DNA from: Piscicola geometra
Taxonomy: Eukaryota; Annelida; Clitellata; Hirudinida; Piscicolidae
Direction of reading: 5' to 3'
Assembly (NCBI GenBank): GCA_943735955.1
Contig: OX030961.1
Coordinates: forward strand, 3,288,920 to 3,352,919
DNA: 64,000 bases
Part shown: one piece after another, positions 42,001-48,911 of the stretch
Numbering within the stretch: the stretch's first letter is position 1
How the letters are laid out: each line of letters begins with the position of its first letter
Position numbers and translations under genes: made by a program
The notes under the pieces: generated by a model
What the model was told of the DNA's origin: nothing
Databases searched by the model: none
What the model saw: the letters and a program-made list of their open reading frames with translations, nothing else

Positions 42001-42252
42001 CCCATGCAACAATACAACAATCAATTCTTGCCGCGTGACAATCAGCAATTAACAAACAGAGAGAAAAGTAAAAACAAAACAACAAAAAACCATCAACTCC
42101 AGCAGTTGCAACAACAACAGTTACGAGAGCAACAACAACAACAACAACAACAACGACGACAATTCGGCTTACATAGAGACAATTATGAAAAGGTCCAAAA
42201 ATTAAAAGCACCGAATCTCAAGAACACATCTCTAGACGGAACTTTTGTGTGA
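26745..42252 (+). CDS. bark: Bark beetle / Anakonda, tricellular-junction transmembrane protein (33 coding exons)
   Basis: Thirty-three exons, listed individually below, join in compatible phases from ATG 26745 to TGA 42250-42252, about 3009 aa. Order: signal peptide (about 1-35); SRCR 1 (about 115-215); CUB-like 1 (about 423-491); beta-helix repeats; SRCR 2 (about 1045-1141); CUB-like 2 (about 1283-1386); beta-helix; SRCR 3 (about 1860-1981); CUB-like 3 (about 2158-2241); beta-helix; split C-type lectin-like domain (about 2523-2626); transmembrane helix (about 2637-2662); 347-residue cytoplasmic tail ending DGTFV. Beta-helix-to-linker motifs LDASKQWW, LDATHNYWG and SAKNNWWG mark three modules about 800 residues apart. 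This is the architecture of Drosophila Bark/Anakonda, which marks tricellular contacts and is needed for septate-junction barrier formation. Odd: an Asn-rich insertion in module 1 and a Gln/Asn-rich tail. Family call near certain; a few borders (exons 25/26, 7, 29) are less sure. Confidence 0.95.
27176..27339 (+). CDS. bark: bark exon 2: start of SRCR 1
   Basis: Residues 98-152. Ends in the SRCR opening, GRLQLKYRKRWRGVCANNV. Donor GTGAGT. Confidence 0.92.
27464..27654 (+). CDS. bark: bark exon 3: SRCR 1 core
   Basis: Residues 152-216, starting NWTQTDTDVACRQLGF, the diagnostic SRCR core. Donor GTGAGT. Confidence 0.93.
27747..27920 (+). CDS. bark: bark exon 4: end of SRCR 1
   Basis: Residues 216-274, with the SRCR end (IYLNCTGIRN) then DHWWGLEFYN. 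Donor GTAAGT. Confidence 0.9.
28057..28218 (+). CDS. bark: bark exon 5: beta-helix
   Basis: Residues 274-328. Asn-rich rungs such as NVISSTILHNTIVKNSRG of the parallel beta-helix. Confidence 0.9.
28342..28427 (+). CDS. bark: bark exon 6: beta-helix
   Basis: Residues 328-356, GHGINIESLLGRVSITDSQF, a beta-helix rung. Too short to show as a long open frame; placed by splice phase. Donor GTAGGA. Confidence 0.87.
28608..28736 (+). CDS. bark: bark exon 7: linker before CUB-like 1
   Basis: Residues 357-399, VKFLDRRFQILDRDLLFCNQ onward. Opens at AAAG/GTG and ends AGG/GTCTGT, a weak GTCT donor, but phase and frame fit both neighbours. Confidence 0.82.
28878..28947 (+). CDS. bark: bark exon 8: start of CUB-like 1
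   Basis: Residues 400-423. RLTLNVLEMDIEPDAG resembles the beginning of a CUB beta-sandwich. Donor GTAAGG. Confidence 0.87.
29089..29295 (+). CDS. bark: bark exon 9: CUB-like 1
   Basis: Residues 423-492. GGTIEVFDGYDETAQKVGRY is a typical CUB strand pattern; the exon ends IDTFK before GTGGTT. Confidence 0.9.
29454..29609 (+). CDS. bark: bark exon 10: beta-helix
   Basis: Residues 492-544, with rungs MIRDNGQHGLFVENVRNYV and ITNSHYGAGVRVYGGAG. Confidence 0.92.
29740..29905 (+). CDS. bark: bark exon 11: beta-helix
   Basis: Residues 544-599, including SKIERNHDSGVNITYDGGW, with several N-glycosylation sequons (NRT, NIT, NFT). Confidence 0.92.
30021..30090 (+). CDS. bark: bark exon 12: beta-helix
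   Basis: Residues 599-622, SVFVANNGYGIQ. Placed by phase between exons 11 and 13. Confidence 0.88.
30239..31552 (+). CDS. bark: bark exon 13: end of module 1, start of SRCR 2
   Basis: Residues 623-1060. Beta-helix, then an Asn/Ile/Phe-rich insertion (about residues 780-815, DNA 30709-30820), the module-end motif LDASKQWW near residue 892, the next beta-helix cap (ILVGGSLVIGQGTKLQFENS) and the SRCR 2 start ending WGSICRE. In-frame sequence runs on past the donor (GAG/GTTGGG) to a stop at 31633 and should be intronic. Confidence 0.93.
31720..31963 (+). CDS. bark: bark exon 14: SRCR 2 core
   Basis: Residues 1061-1142. GWSLMNSIVACKQMGLV is the SRCR core after exon 13; the domain ends at VYLKCKYPSWG. 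Confidence 0.92.
32067..32376 (+). CDS. bark: bark exon 15: module 2 beta-helix
   Basis: Residues 1142-1245, GIRFLGTTFPSMIENVQIRG and further rungs. Donor AGG/GTATGT. Confidence 0.92.
32457..32570 (+). CDS. bark: bark exon 16: module 2 linker
   Basis: Residues 1245-1283, GLIYDPHMTTDEALLFRAGI and following. Not visible as an ATG-starting frame; placed by acceptor, donor and phase. Confidence 0.88.
32659..32734 (+). CDS. bark: bark exon 17: before CUB-like 2
   Basis: Residues 1283-1308, RPEDLRWILTNRQSYDGSV and following. Donor AAC/GTGAAA. Confidence 0.85.
32830..33064 (+). CDS. bark: bark exon 18: CUB-like 2
   Basis: Residues 1309-1387. EEEEVVRVYNGPRRSIRPN and TIRWIITNTSSGRLTFVARN follow the CUB strand order. 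Donor C/GTTAGA; the split codon becomes Arg with exon 19. Confidence 0.9.
33187..35498 (+). CDS. bark: bark exon 19: module 2 end, SRCR 3, module 3 start
   Basis: Residues 1387-2157, the largest exon. Beta-helix rungs, LDATHNYWG near residue 1697, the cap of module 3 (LTIMPGAKLVVEAGVKLLFY) and a complete SRCR 3 with the core WSLVCDDGFNDRTAEVLCRT (about 1860-1981), followed by more beta-helix. Confidence 0.95.
35615..35750 (+). CDS. bark: bark exon 20: start of CUB-like 3
   Basis: Residues 2158-2203, VNLFNETQYENAIEIYNSEF and ERLLIVRIKSNSSL. Donor GTGTGA. Confidence 0.9.
35885..36001 (+). CDS. bark: bark exon 21: end of CUB-like 3
   Basis: Residues 2203-2242. MWDTITIRIKASAGYRQYGF and FVAEVVTVPIS end the CUB-like fold, matching the family block before the last beta-helix. 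Confidence 0.9.
36125..36393 (+). CDS. bark: bark exon 22: module 3 beta-helix
   Basis: Residues 2242-2331, rungs such as NNQISQNEGGGFFFQNV. The in-frame stop comes just after the donor CAG/GTTATT. Confidence 0.92.
36504..36576 (+). CDS. bark: bark exon 23: beta-helix
   Basis: Residues 2332-2356, VALYANITNNVITHNTHCHA. Short exon placed by splice sites and phase. Confidence 0.88.
36749..36912 (+). CDS. bark: bark exon 24: beta-helix
   Basis: Residues 2356-2410, GHRFQGFDVRYNYIAFNDV onward. Donor GTAAGC. Confidence 0.92.
36913..37429 (+). other. bark: bark intron 24
   Basis: About 517 bases of A+T-rich sequence with a good CTTTGCAG acceptor; nothing else seen. Confidence 0.8.
37430..37593 (+). 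CDS. bark: bark exon 25: beta-helix
   Basis: Residues 2411-2465, VSITQNYKRNAIYDNWASSF onward. The only donor that fits exon 26's phase is AA/GTTGGT, which is weak, so this 3' border is less certain. Confidence 0.82.
37741..37826 (+). CDS. bark: bark exon 26: end of module 3
   Basis: Residues 2465-2494, FLNDEFQIYPKVSAKNNWWG, the third module-end motif. The acceptor CCGCAAG lacks a good pyrimidine tract, and an upstream start is blocked by stops in frame. Confidence 0.82.
38041..38127 (+). CDS. bark: bark exon 27: GRIWDR motif exon
   Basis: Residues 2494-2523, GRIWDRTDDDNLIQVEYLPC. The frame has no ATG and is read in a different frame from the open frame that covers this region. Both borders fit the one-base phase of exons 26 and 28. 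It resembles the conserved segment between the last beta-helix and the lectin domain. Confidence 0.85.
38128..38608 (+). other. bark: bark intron 27
   Basis: About 480 bases, very A+T-rich, ending TTCTTCAG. No exon seen inside. Confidence 0.8.
38609..38703 (+). CDS. bark: bark exon 28: start of C-type lectin-like domain
   Basis: Residues 2523-2554. GKCYPGWKLKGAKCYWYFGG followed by VADQICR is the opening strand and first helix of a C-type lectin fold. Donor AGG/GTTGGT. Confidence 0.9.
38704..39299 (+). other. bark: bark intron 28
   Basis: About 600 bases with ATGGATGGAT-type simple motifs. If the acceptor near 39261 were used instead, exon 29 would be about 38 bases longer and out of phase. 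Confidence 0.65.
39300..39380 (+). CDS. bark: bark exon 29: C-type lectin-like domain, middle
   Basis: Residues 2555-2581, TNRARLAWARTPTGKETALG and the second helix. I chose the acceptor CCTTCAG at 39299 because it continues ADQIC with RTNRARLAW; an acceptor near 39261 would repeat a helix-1-like segment. Confidence 0.72.
39381..39965 (+). other. bark: bark intron 29
   Basis: About 585 bases. Its end (39880-39965) has coding-like composition in another frame, but that frame cannot be joined to the lectin-domain end. Confidence 0.65.
39966..40101 (+). CDS. bark: bark exon 30: C-type lectin-like domain, end
   Basis: Residues 2582-2627. FNYNVDWRTWVYSDKDADAY leads to the diagnostic ending CNALLPFICEK. 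The acceptor TTGCAG/TTC restores the frame; the longer open frame upstream of it is not needed. Confidence 0.85.
40275..40446 (+). CDS. bark: bark exon 31: transmembrane helix
   Basis: Residues 2627-2684. A 26-residue hydrophobic segment beginning VPVILAGVVAACILL is followed by the basic stop-transfer IRKSWQRKEEKQERREILRQ, so the tail is cytoplasmic. Confidence 0.92.
40447..41007 (+). other. bark: bark intron 30
   Basis: About 560 bases between the transmembrane exon and exon 32. The open frame that continues past the donor to 40591 is not family-like. Confidence 0.75.
41008..41058 (+). CDS. bark: bark exon 32: short juxtamembrane exon
   Basis: Residues 2684-2701, RSARSVTPVTIQASKSS. A 51-base exon placed by CTCGCAG acceptor, AT/GTTAGT donor and phase. 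Ser/Thr-rich. Confidence 0.83.
41325..42252 (+). CDS. bark: bark exon 33: cytoplasmic tail with PDZ-type C-terminus
   Basis: Residues 2701-3009. Starts DEPSQLYTITENQYLNIVGA, then Ser/Lys-rich, then Asn/Pro-rich and Gln-rich (QQQQ runs near 42110-42160). The last residues, DGTFV, fit a class I PDZ ligand (S/T-X-hydrophobic). Stop TGA at 42250-42252. Confidence 0.93.
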
Positions 42253-42401
42253 ATTTTATGCCTTTTCTATCTCATATTCAATATACTTGTAATTTAAAAG
42301 TTTTTTATAGATTCAAATCTCTTTTCCTTGCAGCATTTAAATTTTTTTCAAGTGTTTTAAAGGATCTAGTATTTAAAGAGAAAAGGCATAGGTGTGTTTC
42401 A

Positions 42402-42407
42402 AATAAA
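42402..42407 (+). terminator. bark: Candidate bark poly(A) signal
   Basis: AATAAA lies 150 bases past the bark stop codon, followed by T- and GT-rich sequence from about 42470. Confidence 0.4.
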
Positions 42408-44222
42408 AGCTTATACGAAGGCCATTTTTTCGTTTTTTATGTACGGGTGTTTAGAATTTGTTGATGTATGGCTAGTTTTTCTATTTGTGTGAACATATAT
42501 GATGTTTTTCAGGTTTTTACTTTCGTGTTTTTATTTGTTTTTTTATATGACATTTCAAGTTTTTTTTTCTTGTTTTTTGATACGTTTTGAAGTGTATTTA
42601 TGTGTTTAGTTTGTTTGTTATGTGAGTGGTTTGGTTTCGATGTTTTGGGTTTTTTATTTATGCGTTTGAGCATGTAAGTACTCAGATTTACGAGCTCCGA
42701 TGCGCAGCATCTGTCGTGGGTTTCTAGAGGAGTGCCGCTCAGACCTGTTTTACTCACTTCCATTTGCATACTCCTGTGATTATCCTTCGAATATTTTTGC
42801 TGCATTCTGATGCGTTTGTTAATGATTTAAATGCTTTTTAAATTATAAAATAATATTTTGTTTTTTTCATATTTTGGTTTTTTTGAACAAATACTCATTT
42901 TTGTAAAAGAAGCTATTTGTCTACCCTAAGATATTTTTTTGAGAAAAGCTCCTGAATTAGTTTTCTGAATAATTCATTCAAATATAATTAATTTTAAAGG
43001 TATTATCTAGAAACTAATGTAACCTAATTTTTTTAACTTGCATTTTAGTGTATTTCTATTTTTTATGCATCCTGAATTCAATCAAAATTAATTTTTATTC
43101 CTATTTTTGTTTTTTAGTGCACCAGTTTCATAATGTAAAACACATCGACTTCTTTTTTGTTTACTTTTAATTTTGAATCATATATAATAATTCAAATTTT
43201 CCCCAAAGTGTTATCGGTAATACAAATAAATTCACTCATATATTAATGGAACTTTACTGTTGACATTTTTATGGAAAATAATCTTTGAATGAAATAAAAT
43301 ATGAAAGTATAACCAAAAACAGTTTTTAATATAAAAATAATTAAATTTTGTTATATTAAAAAAAAAGAAAAACAATTTTTTTCTACATAATTGTAAATTA
43401 TTTATTTATAAGAAAAATCTAAAAGATTGAGAACTCAAATTGAAAAATTCAAAAAAATATGTTTTAGAGCTTTGGAACGAATATGAAAATGGGAGGATGC
43501 AGTGATAGAAGAGATTATAGCAAGCATGCATGGATGATCAAGCGTCATCTCAAAGAATAGGAAAACTCAAGTTTATTTGTAAACCTTCCAAAGTCTTGTC
43601 GAACAGCTTTGATATAGAACAAAATCTTTCGCAGATTCATTTTCTCAAGAAGATTGAAGTTTTGCAATCTTGGAAAAAGTTAATTAGTGCAAGCTGAGCT
43701 TCAAATAAAAACATTTTGACTTTTTAAAGAATTTCTTTAGACTTTTTAACAAGTTTTTGAGATATGCTTTTGCGTCGCCTACGGCAACATTAACATCAGC
43801 ATAAAGGATGACTACAATTCTAAAAGATTTAAATCTTTTTAAATGTATTCAAAAAAAATTACTATTAAAAATTATTATTTTTTATATAAAAAAAGAAAAA
43901 GAAAATATTTTTAAAATAAATATTTTCTAAAGCCTACAATTGACCAAAACAGCAAAGCACTTGTGATGCAATTGGATTGACAAGCATCAATTAATCGAAA
44001 TTTAAAGATGTAAAAGCCAATAAATTTAAAGTCTGATTTCTAATTTTGTAATTTAAAGCTATTTTCAAGCAATTCAAAAATTATAATAATAATATTTTAA
44101 TATTAATTTAATTAATACAAATGTAAAATATGATCATAAATGAGAACAGGAAAAAATTATCATAGAAAAAAAACAACCACAAATAAATCAAAAAAATTTA
44201 ATGAAATTAATTTAATTGTCAG
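42408..44222. other. Non-coding stretch downstream of bark
   Basis: T-rich then A+T-rich sequence. A slightly more complex patch at 42680-42800 contains donor-like GTAAGT (plus) and GTGAGT (minus) but no gene I can support. Confidence 0.5.
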
Positions 44223-44455
44223 GCATTTAAACTTCTGAAAAGCAACGAAGCCTCACGGAAGCGCAAGCGAAGCAGGGCGAGTTCGAACGTCAGAGTGGCC
44301 ATCAAGGCGAATTTGTCTGACCATCAGGAAAGCATGGAGGTACCACTGATGCATTCCAAGGTCACCGAGTGCGGCATTGATTCAATGGATGACTTAATTA
44401 AGGAATTAGTGCTTTGCAGTTTGAAGGCAAAACAGGATGGATGGCTTGTTCGTGG
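44223..44455 (+). CDS. Candidate coding island, unknown gene
   Basis: After a good acceptor (AATTGTCAG) an open frame runs in phase 0 to a TAG at 44457. Its protein opens AFKLLKSNEASRKRKRSRAS and later has an amphipathic stretch (IDSMDDLIKELVLCSLKAK). Its base composition is clearly less A+T-rich than its flanks. It might stop here, end early at a GAG/GTACCA donor (44339), or splice at GG/GTAGTT (44455). I recognise no family. It could be a fragment of a gene or an alternative tail. Confidence 0.3.
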
Positions 44456-44459
44456 GTAG

Positions 44460-44640
44460 TTATGCATGGGAATGTTGGCCCGTGTAATGTGAATGGTGGT
44501 TGGTGGCAAGATGAGTGGTGGTAGTGTGGTTGATGTGGGTTGTGTAATGTGAATGGTGGGTGGGTGAGTAGGTGGTGGGTGGTGGTAGTGGGGTTGATAG
44601 TAGTTTGGTTAGAATGTGGCGTATTTAATGAGGACTTGTG
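44460..44640. repeat. GTGGT-rich low-complexity patch
   Basis: Degenerate repeats of GTGTAATGTGAATGGTGG and GTGGTAGTG type; non-coding simple sequence. Confidence 0.6.
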
Positions 44641-44806
44641 GAGTTAGAAGTTGTGTAGTGAAGTGGTCATTAAAATGTTGGAAAGTCTGAGCAAAATTGA
44701 GGAAAAAAACAATATTAAAACAATGTTAAAGTCAAACTAAAGCATCTTTGATTCCGTTTCGAGACTTGAATAAATTGATGAAGCACAAACCAAGCATGCA
44801 TTTCAG

Positions 44807-44879
44807 GAAGAGAGAACCACTGAAAAGTAAAAATGTTTTTGAGGCACTGCATCAGTATTCAAAGACCAGCGAGAACTGA
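44807..44879 (+). CDS. Candidate terminal coding island
   Basis: After TTTCAG, a 23-codon frame (KREPLKSKNVFEALHQYSKT) runs to TGA at 44877-44879. Its phase fits the donor at 44455 of the preceding island, joining to a short C-terminal end. Support is only phase, splice sites and composition. Confidence 0.22.
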
Positions 44880-45552
44880 TGAATAGCACTGGTAGGAGTT
44901 AACGAATGTATTTATTATTTAAATTAACTTTTCTCTAAAATTTACAAGAGATCTCCCTAGAGAGTAGATGCGTGTCTGGGAATGTGTAAAAACTAGAAAG
45001 AATCATGAGTTTCGTTTTGAGTTTTTATTATATTGTAGTTTGATGAATTAGTTGGCTTAAAAGTGGTTTTTAACGTTTTTATTTTTTTTCTATAGACTAG
45101 TAACAGTCTAACACATTAAAATAAGGATATGAAATACTACCATTAGAATAGAAATAAATTTTGGAACTAATCATTTTTACCAAAACATTAAAGAATAGTT
45201 TTCAAAGTTTAAAAAAACTTTTTAATTATTTACTGTTTAGTCTGACAAGAAAAATGTACACAATTTATATTAAAACATTTTTTCCCATTTTTTATTTTAA
45301 AATTCTATTGAAATGTTTTGGTTTTACATTCTTTGAAGCTCAAAAAGCTTTTAATTAGTGAAATAAAAATGTCAAGTTTTTTCTGTTATGAAAAAATACA
45401 AAAATCTACTTGTCAAACGCCACTTTTCTATTTTTTTCTATTTAGAAAGTGACAGCAATAAAAACGATAGTAAAGCTTTATCAAAAATCTCAATTGATTT
45501 TTTAAAATATTCACTCTTTTTTGAAGAAATATATTTTTATTTTTTTATTTAG

Positions 45553-45637
45553 AGTAAACTTGATGCGTTATCATGCATGCAAGAGGTATTTATGAGAGGC
45601 AGATCAAGGACGAGCTACAAAACGTATGCCACAAAAA
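45553..45637 (+). CDS. Candidate internal exon, unknown gene
   Basis: Bounded by TATTTAG and a strong A/GTAAGT donor, it is open in phase 0 with protein SKLDALSCMQEVFMRGRSRT and on. Its one-base leftover would also fit exon 2 of the gene at 58603. No family recognised. Confidence 0.22.
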
Positions 45638-48600
45638 GTAAGTGTATGAAGAAGGTATTATTTATCTCGGAAGTAATTGTATGATGGGACGGAGAACAAA
45701 GAGATTTGAGATCACGAATTGCACATAAGAAAGGAGCAAAACTGATGTATATGTGCTAAGATAAGAAGTTACAAAAGACGTTAGCTGGCGCGGGGATACG
45801 CATTATGTTTATAACTTTTAATTAAAATTAATTTGCTCGTAGTTTTTTTTCATTTTTAATAGACTCAAGCGACATTATTGCATTTTTCTATATTCAATTA
45901 ATTTTGTTTTTATATATCAAATTAATTTTTCTCATTTAGTTTTTTTTACTTCTAAAATTAATACGCTTTTGCATTATCTTTTTTCTATTAAATGAAAAAG
46001 TGGAATTTTAATATTAAAAAAGATAAACCGCTGAGACTGTGAATCGCCAAATATTATTTGCACAATTTTGGAAAAAAAGTTTAATAAATCAAATAAAATT
46101 GAAAAATTCAGCGTTGTTACATTTAATTGAAGTTCCTTCTAAGACATATACTTTCTATCACTGTTTATTTGAGTTTTAATCAATGAGAGAAAGTAAAAAA
46201 AAATTAGTCTTGATTTGATTTTTGCAGTTTTTACAACTTTATTTTTTCAAATTACACGAAAGGACTTTTCTATTTTCTTTACTTTTAATTATTATAAATT
46301 GTTTTTTTAACTACATTTTTAGGCAATCAACTGGGAAAAAATAGAACGTGATTTTAGTTATATTTCTTTTGTTAATTGTTTAGATTTTAGAAGGAAACTT
46401 TTGCGTCAGTGAAAAAATGGAATTATGAAATAAAACTATTAATAATACTAAATTGGAAAAAATGATTTTATTTAAAAAAACAAAATATATATTATAGTTT
46501 TACTGCCAAATGTACATTGTTTGAGAATCAATAAGCATAAAACTGAATAAGGTCGTCTCCATTATGTTAACAGCTGACTCATCAAGTTTCTCATCAAGAC
46601 TTCAGCCCCAGGCATTCACACGCTTAATAGGAAGTCATACAGTAGGATCAGCAAACAAACACCTTGGAAAGAAAAAAGATGTTTCAGCCACACACTATTT
46701 AACAAAAAGAAAGTGTAATTTGTTGTTTCCTTTGATAGCACTTGATAACTAAGACCATCACATACCTTCAAACAAGTCATTTTTTCTGCGACGCTAAAGC
46801 AATTCTGAAGCGTTGAAAACATTTGAAACTCAATAAAAACGCTCGTAACTTGAAGTATTCTTTTGGTCGTTTTTCAAGAAAATTAAATTTTTGAATGTTC
46901 TTCTTTTCAAAGATAGCAGCAAACGATGTCACGACGTCATTAAATCACCTTGGCGCGTGCGTATTTTAACCGCGAGGCTCAAAGCATATCATTACCACCG
47001 CCACAACTTCCATTATCGCCACTCAAACGGCACCACCAGATATTAAATGCCACTCAAAAAGTTTAAAAATTAACAACAACTTCAAATGTGCAAATACAAA
47101 AACGACTTTTAGGTCATCTTTTTGTGCTGAAATTTCCCCAGCAATGACGTGCATCCATCCCACCACCACGCCTTCCACAATTTTTTTCTCAAAAACTTAA
47201 ACACATTCCACATCCCATTCATATACGCTTGGTTCACCAAAAATGTAGAATATTTTCTTTTAGAAAAAATGTCTTTGAAAGAATATAAGAATAAATATTT
47301 CGTCTTAATTTTTTGTATTATCATTCATTTCGTGTATTTTTATCTAGTCGCAGTGCATTTTGCATTCGTGACTATAAATGAACTTTATAGCTTGACGTGT
47401 GTGCTTCTTTATGAAAAAAGACTTGGAATTCGATACACATGTATTTAAAAAAGTACTTTTCATTAATCAACTTTTTGAAATAGCTTATTTGTACAGCCTT
47501 CGTTTAGAATTGTTTTTTTCCAATTATTTGGAATATGAAACTAGAGTCGTTTCTGGAAATCAAAAACTGAGTTTTTCAAAAAATATGAAATTTCACAACT
47601 CGTTGTAAAATTATCTGAGACCATTTTTTTAAAAAACATTATCTTAATGAAAGCATTTTTTATGGAACGTAAAACTAACAATTAAGTCGAGTTTCCGTCT
47701 AATTTGTGTAATGGACAATGTATGATGATGCAACAGTAAAAAACAGCTACAGCCTCATTACAAAGAATTGCTTTCACGATAATCTTTTTCCAGTTTATAT
47801 TTCACATTACTTAATAATCTCTCAAAGCTTCAAAGTTTTAAAACTTATGTTTTTTTTCCTGAACCTTCAACATTTTAAATAATCTTTTTGTACACTTACG
47901 TCCCTTTATCCTGCCATCAGTCGATACTAACAGAGCAATATGTCGAAAATATACTTTAATAATTATCCATTATAGAAACGTACGTATTCACAAAAGAACG
48001 AAAATTACAAACGGACCTTGAAGCAAAAGCATCCAAAGGGCTTTCGACATCAGAATTTCATCCTAACTTGACTTTATAAGAGCCTAATAGGGCATTATTT
48101 ACTTAAAGCTGTTATATTCAACATATTTTCTTTTTAGCTGGTGCTTACCTTTTAATCCTCTCATAAAGGCATAATGAATACGCAGACATTCGTCGTCGTT
48201 AACTACTCAGAAGCAGAAGCTTTTGGTGATAAACTATCATATTAAATTCTGTATATTCTTATTTGTGTAATAGTACATAATAATATGCGATCACTAGCCA
48301 CGAAAGAGTATTAGCTCCATCATTTTAAAAGCAATTAAGCTGAAGATAAATATGCAGATATTTGAAGAAAGTTTTCTAAATCATTTAGTTTACAGAAAAT
48401 ACTTTCATATTTAGTTTTTTACTTACCCGATAGCTCATTAGAGATCCTAGATATACCACGCCAAGTCACATGTCAATTAAAATCAAATCTTGAAATTATT
48501 TTTTGCAATAACAGTTTTCAATGAAATTATGTTTGATTGCAAAAAATATACCCCCTAGAGGTTTGGGAAGACACGCGTACGGAGTATAAATTAAAAACGT

Positions 48601-48710
48601 GCCAAACGCACAAAAGCTGAATAAACAAAAGTTGAACAATGTGTCATTATAAAAAAGTAAGTGACTTATTTGAAAATCTAAGTTTTCAAGAATTCTAGAA
48701 GCTCTCACGT
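45638..48710. other. Non-coding A+T-rich stretch
   Basis: No gene supported. A CRE/E2F-like island lies at 46928-46975. Open frames near 46564, 47149 and 47399 have the amino-acid bias of A+T-rich random DNA. Confidence 0.5.
46928..46975. promoter_or_regulatory. CRE / E2F-like promoter-like island
   Basis: GACGTCA (46933-46939) and TTGGCGCG (46950-46957, E2F-like), followed by CpG-rich GTGCG and CCGCGAGG, stand out from the A+T-rich flanks. A candidate coding island starts 1.8 kb to the right. Assignment to any gene is inference. Confidence 0.25.
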
Positions 48711-48907
48711 ATGCATAGATTGGTCATAACACCAGCTAGTATGGCTGCTTTTTTGATGAAACAACCACCACGTCTCTCATGCTCTCAAGCATCCAAACCA
48801 TTTTTGGCTTTATTAGGGTTATTTATTTTTATGTCTTCGAGTGAGCGCCTAATTCAGCAGGCTGGAATAGAAAATCGCTCTAGATCGTTGTTTTACACAC
48901 GCATGCA
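48711..48907 (+). CDS. Candidate first coding exon with signal-anchor-like segment
   Basis: ATG at 48711 opens a frame of 65 codons plus two bases that ends at a strong donor, CA/GTAAGT, where the stop codon immediately follows. The protein has a hydrophobic stretch, FLALLGLFIFMSS, about residues 31-43, with basic and polar flanks, like a type II membrane anchor. I found no convincing next exon. It could be a real 5' exon of an unrecognised gene or chance. Confidence 0.25.
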
Positions 48908-48911
48908 GTAA

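Noticed and set aside
46564..46752. 62-codon plus-strand frame with Ser-rich start
   Set aside because: Acceptor-like CAG present but no donor and no partner exon in phase.
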